DNA of 64,000 nt from Reticulitermes speratus (lineage: Eukaryota; Arthropoda; Insecta; Blattodea; Rhinotermitidae), in assembly GCA_021186555.1 (NCBI GenBank), contig JAJKFL010000039.1, positions 40,248,610 to 40,312,609 on the forward strand. Direction: 5' to 3'. Of this stretch, positions 56,040 through 64,000 are shown piece after piece (position 1 is the stretch's first letter; each line of letters opens with the position of its first letter). The position numbers and the translations under genes were made by a program. Below the pieces are notes generated by a model, which was not told where the DNA came from, did not search any database, and saw only the letters and a list, made by a program, of their open reading frames with translations.

Positions 56040-57150
56040 AAATGTAACTTTGATATGCACATTAATGAGAGACAAACTCAAAGACTGTTTATCAGTAATA
56101 TAAAGCCCCCACACAATTATTGCGTGGGGTGGATAAAAAAAAAGATTCTAAATTAATGTGACACGGTGGGAGAAAGTTCAACAGCACACAAATGTGACTG
56201 TTTCATCACAGTGACAGATTCAATGTCTGACCTCTCTAACTTGACATGTCTGAAGAAGGCAGTCCATTCCCTGCCACACTTGGCCCAAAGTTTTCAGAAT
56301 GACATTTGACTGCCTCTGTGGTTCTGGTTTTCAATGCTTCTAGGCCACTTTGAATGGTCCTACACAAAACTCAAAAAATTGGCATTGGATTGAGAAATAT
56401 AGATGACCAAAAAAATAGGTCCCAGCCCACGTACTTCATTTTCAATTTTTCACATCCACAGCAACCAAAATGCAGGTGTGCAAGTCTAAACCAAAAATAA
56501 GGTCAGGATTGTCTTCAATTTGAGGCATACCTTTCTCAAGCATACAAGACATTGTTATGGCTGGGATAGAGGTGGTTGTTGGTGAACAGAGGGAATGACT
56601 AGGGACAGGGAGCACAGCTTTGAGAGGTGGGCAAACGTCCAGCTCGTATCATTTCTGTATGTAAAGCAGTTAAAACGGTAATGCATATTTAAAATTCCAG
56701 GATTATTTCATCCACACCATTCACTGAACTTCCTCTTAAAAACAGGAAGGAGGACTATATGTGGGAAATACTTTACAGCACACCCAACACCAATGTCGGA
56801 ACTGGGAAATTTACGGATTTACATGGGAGGAACCAATGAAAGCAGTAAATAATCAAACCAAAAAAAAAATGGAAATTGTAAACAAAATAAATTTTTTTGA
56901 TACCTTAGGCTAATCTGACTTCAATCAAACAGTACACTGTACAGTGTCAATTTTAGATTTTCTGAATCTGTGGTTTATGAGTTTTCTTAATTTAAGGATG
57001 TGAAAAACAAATTTGATCTAGTGATTCCTTTTGGAAGCCCAATTACAGTGAGGTGTCATTTTAAAGCTATTGGTATTAGCTGCAATATGCACCTTAGACT
57101 GTACTTCAACTTACTCCAAACACAAGATAGGCAATGTTATGTATCCTTCG
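56040..57150. other. Intergenic, no gene seen
   Basis: A hairpin CCCCCACACAATTATTGCGTGGGG is at 56106-56129. Nothing else was recognised. Confidence 0.4.
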
Positions 57151-57154
57151 TGGA

Positions 57155-57250
57155 ATCTCGACCCGTGAAGATGGGATCGACGCGTTGTCCCGAAACGTCG
57201 GTAAATAATTACCTCACGACGCCGTGTAATCACCCAAAGACCACAGATTA
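57155..57250 (+). mobile_element. Half copy of the foldback family
   Basis: Only the right arm is present: CTCGACCCGTGAAGATGGGA, CGTTGTCCCGAAACGTCGG, AATTACCTCACGACGCCGTG. It matches the right arms at 10064-10281 and 47047-47288. Confidence 0.8.
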
Positions 57251-57317
57251 CAATGTTATGTATAATGTAACACTGTAGTGCGTTGATGTAATGTTTATAC
57301 CCCCTTGGCTATCCTAA

Positions 57318-57650
57318 CAGCTGGACACCATTTCGCTTGAAGAGAGTGCTTTTGTGGCAATCTAATGTTGCTGGCAAACACAAATCCTACATAGGTCTTA
57401 ATATAAAGTGGCCCACATTTAACCAAATTTGGAATTTCTCAACAGTGTTACACAGAAGTCACCAATATCAAATTTCATGTAAATCCGTTAAGTGACAGCT
57501 GTGCTGATACATGCAGGCAGAGATGCACTGATGGACTAACAACCTGGTACCATTTCAGTTGAAAAGAGCACTTTTATGGTGACCTAATGTCACGAGCGCC
57601 TATAAACAGAACTTTGGTCTTAATGTAAAGTGCCTGATATTGATTAAATA
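57318..57650 (+). repeat. Diverged direct repeats of about 90 bp
   Basis: 57318-57405 and 57541-57632 share GACACCATTTCGCTTGAAGA / GGTACCATTTCAGTTGAAAA, a CTTTT(G/A)TGG block and a GGTCTTAATATAAAGTG block. They may be two old tandem copies of a transposon end. Confidence 0.5.
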
Positions 57651-58374
57651 TTTGTTATACCAACTTTCAGTTAAACAATTCAAGTCTTCTGGTATGTTAT
57701 GCTGTGTCCTCTGGTAAATAGTTACTAATATTGTGAAGGATCACAGTGCATTCAAAACTTCTGAACTATATGCCCAATGACAAGCGTCATATCTCAGAAC
57801 TGAAGATTCAGCAACACCACTGTGAAAACCTGAAACTTTCAGTCAGGTTTATGCTAAATTTGACACAAGGATCTTTGTGACATCGTGTCATTATATCTGT
57901 GCTGGCCAATGGATGGCGTACTGTTTGCACCATCCGTGATTTGAAACTCTATCCTAACAGCATGCCAAGGAAGCACAAAAATAAGCAAAGAAACAGGGAT
58001 GACCACTGATGTATCTGCTATTCTCCTGTGTTGGAATGGAAATGCTGAAAAGGAGTCCATTACTTAGTTGGGGAATTCTGAACAGTATAGTTCCCAGGAG
58101 TAAATCAGACCACTTAACCTCTATATACTGCTAAGGTCCGCTTACCCCACATGTCTTTATGGTGCAGTGCTTAATTAAACAGATACAAATTTACCTTTAT
58201 TTTTTATGTAACATGTTTCACTAAAATGTTCAAAAGAAAAAACTTTACATTTTCCATTTTAACAACAGCAAGCTCTGTTTCTACCAAATGAAACTTAAAT
58301 CTCAGACAATAAAAATACCGTTTTGCGTGACTGAGCAATAAACCACAACAAGCACTGTTTTGAGGTATCTGGAT

Positions 58375-58592
58375 CTTCTGGGATATGACACGGCATCACA
58401 GGGTAACTGGAGCCCAGCTTTTCAAATGCATGTACTGCCGTCATCTTCAAGGGTTGGTAAGTCCAGGACTTACGTAAATACAGTACATTCACAATGTCAG
58501 GATCCAGTTACCCTGTGACACAGCATCACATCTCTGAAGAACAAAATCCTCAGCTATGCCACTGCAAAGACCTCAAAACCAGGGGACCATTT
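58375..58592. mobile_element. Foldback remnant
   Basis: CTTCTGGGATATGACACGGC and GGTAACTGGAGCCCAG at the left pair loosely with GATCCAGTTACCCTGTGACA at the right. The tail is CACTGCAAAGACCTCAAAAC. On the minus strand the centre has TTGAAGA, T and GAAAA in hammerhead-like spacing, decayed. Confidence 0.65.
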
Positions 58593-59319
58593 TGTCAATG
58601 AGCACTACACCCACACAAAGTCGCAGGTTTAAACAAATATCACAATGTTGTCTGGAAACGAAATTGCAGCCAATGTATTTGGAACGCATAACTGCAAATA
58701 TTTATATTCATAAGATATCAGTAATACTTATATACATGATAAAATACAGCTCTTTACAACTTCTCTGCAAGCCAGCTGTCTGTTGGACAGGCACAACTTC
58801 AACACAGAAAGAGGAGTATACAAGCAGCCCCAAACCCCATTCAAAAAGAGTACTACAAAAGTGAAAAAAAGTAATAAATATATTCATATACAATAAATAC
58901 CTGAGACCTTCACTCCATTGCAGCAGTGCAGCAGAACTAGAGAATGAGATGGTCATTCAGTTGGTCCGCAAGGCTAGTTTTCCTTTCAGAAATGAACATC
59001 ACACTTCATAGAATGTTGATGTACAATGGAGCAGTAATGTAACGTAATATAAGCAATAAAATAACTCAGTGGTACAGGGTCTTCTTGGGAAGTTCATCAA
59101 GAAATGAAAAGTTATGGAACCTTAGTCTATTAGCATGTTCACACAAGCCTATAATTGGACCCCAGCCCATGCTAGCTATATCCAGCTTGTATCTTAACAA
59201 CCCGTTCTCATGAGATTCATTCATCCTTGCATCGCAACTCAGTCCCAAGTTCCTCGTAAACCTTTAATATGAATATGAAAAGAATGTGTCCTTGCGGATC
59301 TTATCAACAGTAATGGCAG

Positions 59320-59475
59320 TTTTATTGTATGAGATCTGGGCCTGTCAGTAGTGGGTCTTCTGGCATGTGGTTTGATAGACCAGTACCAACATCTACCCTA
59401 AAAGACAGGAGGCAGTGGATTCCTCCAAAGAGTTGGTACTGCTCTACCGAACTACACAGCATCTCGTCCAAGAAC
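59320..59475. mobile_element. Foldback remnant
   Basis: AGTGGGTCTTCTGGCATGTG, GATAGACCAGTACCAACATC and the loosely inverted GAGTTGGTACTGCTCTACCG identify a partial family copy. Confidence 0.5.
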
Positions 59476-59824
59476 ACTGTAAGTGTGAACTGCATTTTAC
59501 TTTTGTGTGTAGTTTCCTCAGTGACCACAGAACAGTTCTCTATAATGGAGGTCCTTCTGGTGACAGACCTGTAAACAATGTTATCCTAACTTGAAACAAA
59601 GAACAGCATAAATGAGATGCTTTTTTATTTATAGCCCGACATTGGACTGTATGGGATGACGCAGTTCATAGCATTCTGAGAACTTCGGGAACATGCACAA
59701 CCACAAACTGTACCAAAATGAGGGAGATGAATGGCTTTGGCTACAAGCTGACCCCAAAGCTTACATTTTATATCTCACTGCACTTGGGTTTCACCATAAC
59801 GAATACTTGTCTGAAACTGACTGG

Positions 59825-62800
59825 TCAGCACTGGGAAGGAAACTTTTTTGTTGGGGCTGATGTGGCAGTCCTGCTGTTTGGTATTGGTGGTGGAGGTTGT
59901 TTGGATGCCCTGGATTTTGGACACGGTGGTACCGGCGCAGAACTGGCAATCCTCAGTGTAGGATCATCCCGTCTATCTGCATTCATGGCAGACACATCCT
60001 CCACAAAACTCACTACACGATGGTGCCTCTTGTTGTGCCTTACCCTCATTCAAGTCCTGCCCAAAGTACACAACAGACAGCGAGTTTGCTCGCTGTAGCA
60101 GGGACGTCATTGGTTTATTGTAACTTCCAGCACTGCACTGTGAGTCAGCAATGGACCTTCCATCTCCTTCATCACGCCTACTTAGTTCACTGCATGGTGA
60201 GCCTCCACCACGCTGTTTGCCCTCCAGCTCAGCTGCAGACAGGTCTGCCCCAAACTGCTGCAGTGCTGTGGATGAGAGCCAAGACTTGCTCTCAATGGCC
60301 TTGTTGGTTTCATCCGGAAGTAGACCCAACTTGTCCAACAGAGCCTCACTTCCACTGTTATCCATGTCCTTGGAATTTCCCTGTGATCCCCTGGATGGAA
60401 TCAACAGCTTGGAGAGAGGAGGGGCAAGTCCTAGCCCAATACTACGTTCATGATACACGTCTGATATGGTGGGAGTCAGCTCTCGGTTGAGGCGGCGCAG
60501 CTGTGTTGCAATGATCTGATCTTGTATGCTGCTGGGTCCACTGCTTGAGGCCAAGCCTCCCCCACTAGGGTTACTGGATGAGATGACATCTGGTGCCTCA
60601 TCAAATGACTTTGACAGTGGGGCTGACATGTCACTGCCTCCTCCACAGTCAGAAGGGAAATAGTGCAGCCTTGAGTCCTTGGATTCTTCACTGGGGTTTG
60701 ATGGTGCAGGTTTCCTGGAGCCTGCACCCCCAAGACTGGACAGTTCAGTCCGAACACTCAGTCTATCCATGGCAGATGGCTGAACACTGGATGCGCCAGT
60801 ATTGCTGCCACTGCCAGCGCTGCTACTAATGCTGCCATCACTGGGCAGTTTCATGGGTCGCCATGTTCGGGAACGTTGCCAGTGTGCCACCTCGAAGGGT
60901 TATGTACGATGATTTCACTGGAGAACAGTTGCTGCCGAAGTCAGAATCTGAGCTCTGGGACTCAAACCCTCCAGTAGCTGTCAGATTGCTCACTGAGTTG
61001 TACAGCCCAGCAGGGGGCAGAGGATGTAGATTGTCAACAATAGGGGGTGGCAGCGGAGGAGCTGGGGCTTGACGGGGTGGGGGGAGGGGTGGGAGTGGGT
61101 GATTGATGTGAGACTGTATCTGTCCAGCACGTCGCAGCACTGTGGCATGGCCACTGCCTTCCCAATCAGTAGCAGAGCTCGCACTACTCGAAGAATCTGG
61201 GCGACGATGATATACTGATGAACCACCTATAAACAAAATGTACAGCTTACAGAGTGTCAATAAAGGTCTTACTGGTAAATATCAAGATCGCAGTTATCAG
61301 GCACATGGTGCAATGTTGTCTGACAGATAGTTCTCATTGTTTTGGAGGAACCTGCTGCCTCCATCTTCAGGGTGTGGCAGCCATCTTCAAAATTACATGG
61401 CATCATATTCCAGATGACAGTAATCTGGAATATGATGTCATGAGAACTTAAACTGCACATTTTGTGAACAGCTCATGTTTGTCACTGTGGGGCGGGGTTC
61501 TTGGATCCTAAGGTCACCTACCATGAAGTGAAGGTGGTATAACGTGGCCTGGAACACCATTCTCGGTTGGTGGAGATGAACTATCTGCACCGCCACTGTA
61601 CAGGGTTCGAATACGTGTCTGGTGCGCCAGCGTCAGAGTGGCAACACAGGGTGATGTGTCCGGAGCAACCACGGAGGACTAGGCGTGAAAGCTGCATCAC
61701 TCTCCCCACCACCACCAGGGCGACCCACAACCTGCAACAGACATGGGGTACTCAACAGCATGTTCTTGGAAGCAGGGGTCAACAAATGCACGCTTAGTTC
61801 ACTAGTCAGACAAAAATTCTACTTGCCAATAGACTTTTCCACAAGAAACAATGCACCCATGTATGTAGTTGATTGCTCAGCATTAGCCTATTCATTATGG
61901 TGCAACATACAACCGTTATAAAGCACAGGCCCCTCGACTATACATTGTGCATGCAAGAAGTCATTTACTGTTTGAAATCTGTGTACAAATGAAAAAGGAT
62001 GGGGAAAATGTTAGGTAATAAATTCCTAGCTGAAGCAGTGACAGTGTGCCCCACAAGAACCCGCAGTACAGAGTGTACGCAGTACTGACAGAAGCTGGCT
62101 GTAACAAGTATTATTCAGTGCTCTGTCAAAGTAATCATGCTATCGTTCTTCTGTATTTACACTGACAGAAGTACTGGTACATGTACATTTTCAATGTTAC
62201 AAGCACATACAACTGCAGTTATTTAACAATATATTAATTTTTATAATGGTGTTTTCTTAGTTTCAGATTTCACCTGTCATCCAGGTTTATTCTTAAAATG
62301 TATTTCAGCCCCCTGAAGCCTGAAATTAATGTAAATAAAGGTAAAGTTTTCCCTTTGCATGCCAAGAAGGCGTAGGAGCTTGCGGTGTAGCTCACCCATT
62401 CTTAACTGCAACATTAGATGGAGTTGAGTGGCTAACTTAAAATCCCAGCTGCTTTACCTCTGGAGAAAGCTCTCTGGTGCTCACTGAATAGAAAGTGGGT
62501 TGGCCCCAGAGCTGGTCTGGATACTGTACACAAATCTCTTGCCCTGAGTGGAGTTAGCCCAATTTCCTGTTCAAGACTGTAGCCTAGTCACTATGACAAC
62601 TGAGCTATCCGAATCCCCAAATAATGTATTTGTTGTTAATTCAGGTATCAAATAAATATGCCACCATAAAATGGTTCCTTTGCTAAAGAAGATAACGGTA
62701 AATGACTCTTCAACAACGGGAAATACTCCTTCAATTATAATATCAGGATCGGAAGAACGTAAAATACCCTCATGTAATTAAAAGAAGACTGGAAAGAAGG

Positions 62801-63524
62801 ATGCAAATTTCATCCACAAACTCTTCCACAGTACTTTCACACTGCTTTAACAGCCATGGCCACTGAACACAGTATATTTCATATCACGTGTTGTACGTTA
62901 GGTCTGTAGCAGGAAGCAGGAAACATAAAAATTGAATATGTATTTTCATATAAATGTCACACAGGTATCAACACCTGTTACAATACTAATTACTTTTTCA
63001 GTATTAGCAACTGTTGTAACAACATACTTTCACTGACTATGTACAGGCAGAGACAGTATGCTGTGTACAATTAGGATACCTTGACCAAACTGGGTATTTC
63101 AGTGATGCCAGCACTTTCCCCCTTACACTGGGTGCCATATTGTGTGTCAATGTATCACAGTGCCACAGTACTGTACCTTGCCCACAGTGGATGCTGCAGC
63201 ATTGCCATTCCCTCCTCCTACTGTCTTAGTACTGGCCACACGCTTCCCCCGTCTCTCCAGCACATGCTGTACGCCCATCTGGCTCCCCACGCCGCCGCAC
63301 ATAGCTTGTGAAAGCTCCGCCTGACACCCGATGACCAGGGAGCAGCAGAGGAGGTGGAGCAGGTTGAGGAGACACAAAGGGCAGGGGGGGTGGGGGAATC
63401 AGCATGGAAGAAGTCAGGAGAGGAGGTGACCTGGCACGTAACCCATCATCACCATCCAGGGATGTCAGGCTCTCTAGCGAGCTGGATGAGCCCAGGCTTA
63501 AGCTCTTTGGAGCCTCCTGCGTAT
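59825..63524 (-). CDS. Unidentified Ser/Pro-rich protein, C-terminal exons, several frame breaks
   Basis: I do not recognise this protein. Exons, all minus: 63177-63524 (TQEAPKSLSLGSSSSLESLT, then Pro-rich, later STKTVGGGNGNAAASTVGK), 61522-61731 (VVGRPGGGGESDAAFTPS, then TLTLAHQTRIRTLYSGGADS) and 61226 downward (SSSSASSATDWEGSGHATVL, Pro-rich PPLPPPRQAPAPPLPPP, then QDQIIATQLRRLNRELTPTI, LGLAPPLSKLLIPS, DLSAAELEGKQ, SLLQRANSLSVVYFGQDLNE). The last exon may stop at a donor at 60043 or continue, after a frame change, as VVSFVEDVSAMNADRRDDPT to a stop at 59825. Exon-to-exon phases agree, yet each exon contains one or two internal frame shifts. Low-complexity Ser/Pro content and PxxP motifs suggest an intracellular scaffold or adaptor tail; upstream exons lie beyond the window. 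Confidence 0.7.
61270..61452. mobile_element. Foldback remnant in an intron of the unidentified gene
   Basis: AGGAACCTGCTGCCTCCATC, TTCAGGGTGTGGCAGCCATC and the small inverted ATTCCAGATGACAGTAATCT-GGAAT segment mark a family copy. On the minus strand it reads CTGAAGA, T, GGAGG..CCTCC, AAAAC, the hammerhead-like order with GAAA changed to AAAA. Confidence 0.65.
61740..62350. other. Intron of the unidentified gene, nothing recognised
   Basis: No repeat or exon was recognised. Plus-strand open frames here have no domain. Confidence 0.4.
62355..62625 (-). mobile_element. SINE in an intron of the unidentified gene
   Basis: GCATGCCAAGAAGGCGTAGG, CAGCTGCTTTACCTCTGG, GTTGGCCCCAGAGCTGGTC and a right end that reads on the minus strand as a tRNA-like head (GATAGCTCAGTTGTCATAG). 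Confidence 0.75.
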
Positions 63525-63849
63525 CTGCAAAGTCAAACAGAAACAGAGACTTGAGAGGTGTACGCTGTACTGCAGTTCCCAAGTTTACACAGGCACCATG
63601 GCATTCTGGATGCCCGTACATGTCCGAATAGTTTTGCTGCAGATGATGGCAATATTAAGCATGACCTTGAATGTCATGTTCATAAAGCTCTCCATCATTA
63701 ATGTCAAAATTCAGATGGCTCACAAAAAAACACTTCTGCAGTTTGTCTTCAGCTGATATTTAGAAAATCATGAAAAAGTGGCCAAGCAAAATGACATGGC
63801 CTTCCATCTCTCAAGGCTACAGCAGCAAATGACATGTTGCATGGTATTC

Positions 63850-64000
63850 TTTTGGGTTTCTGCACCATGTAGCAGATGAGTGTTCTGACGCTTTGGGCAA
63901 ATGTACCGCCTCCATCTTCACGGTTGACTGAATATGGTTCATGTGAACCAATTATGTCAGAGAACTCATCCACAACTGGCGTGGACACCGAAAAGAAGAC
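63850..64000. mobile_element. Foldback fragment at the right edge
   Basis: ACCGCCTCCATCTTCACGGT and GGTTCATGTGAACC match the central part of the foldback superfamily. Only a fragment is present before the window ends. Confidence 0.4.

Noticed and set aside
59718..60490. Plus-strand open frames of 126 and 197 codons
   Set aside because: They lie opposite the better supported minus-strand exon, which has splice sites and protein-like composition.

Overview
The window reads as nuclear DNA of an insect, most likely a cockroach or close relative. The support is long AT-rich introns and intergenic DNA, spliced genes with GT..AG introns, an interstitial (TTAGG)n block (the insect telomere motif), tRNA-headed SINEs, several non-LTR retrotransposon remnants, a C2H2 zinc-finger gene of an arthropod type, and abundant foldback repeats. 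The species is inference; the animal nature is clear.

Layout. 1-4860: three tandem arrays (about 121, 41 and 114 bp units) with a SINE and a foldback between them. 7021-11498: a minus-strand C2H2 gene, with seven fingers in one exon and two tandem copies of a short acidic 5' exon upstream. 11.6-20.9 kb: mostly non-coding, with SINEs, a 144-bp palindrome and foldback elements. 20.9-23.0 kb: three further minisatellites. 23.8-31.4 kb: foldbacks, two pogo/Tigger-like DNA elements (one interrupted by a SINE) and ordinary intergenic DNA. 32332-37459: SHC adaptor gene (minus; PTB domain, YYND and YVND sites, SH2 domain). 39015-47820: a CCDC42/CFAP73-like coiled-coil axonemal gene (minus), one of whose exon/intron junctions has expanded into a minisatellite. 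48.3-51.8 kb: degenerate LINEs. 53259-54658: PTRH2, peptidyl-tRNA hydrolase 2 (plus), with a LINE fragment in its second intron. 59825-63524: a Ser/Pro-rich minus-strand gene that I could not identify.

Most interesting signal. Foldback repeats that look like MITEs carry a self-cleaving hammerhead-ribozyme architecture: CTGANGA, one extra base, stem II, GAAA(C/T), a 2-bp stem III, UH, closing stem I. Three unrelated versions (17.5/17.9, 19.3 and 23.9/24.2 kb) keep the core while stems I, II and III differ with compensating pairs. Several other foldback families carry decayed versions. At least two of those are flanked by 13-16 bp duplications, and one has a matching empty site in the duplicated zinc-finger 5' exon block. 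This fits Penelope/retrozyme-like retroelements better than cut-and-paste MITEs.

Caveat. Single-base frame breaks occur in SHC, PTRH2, the second zinc-finger 5' exon and every readable exon of the unidentified gene, while splice sites and most splice phases remain intact. This looks more like consensus errors in the sequence than gene death.
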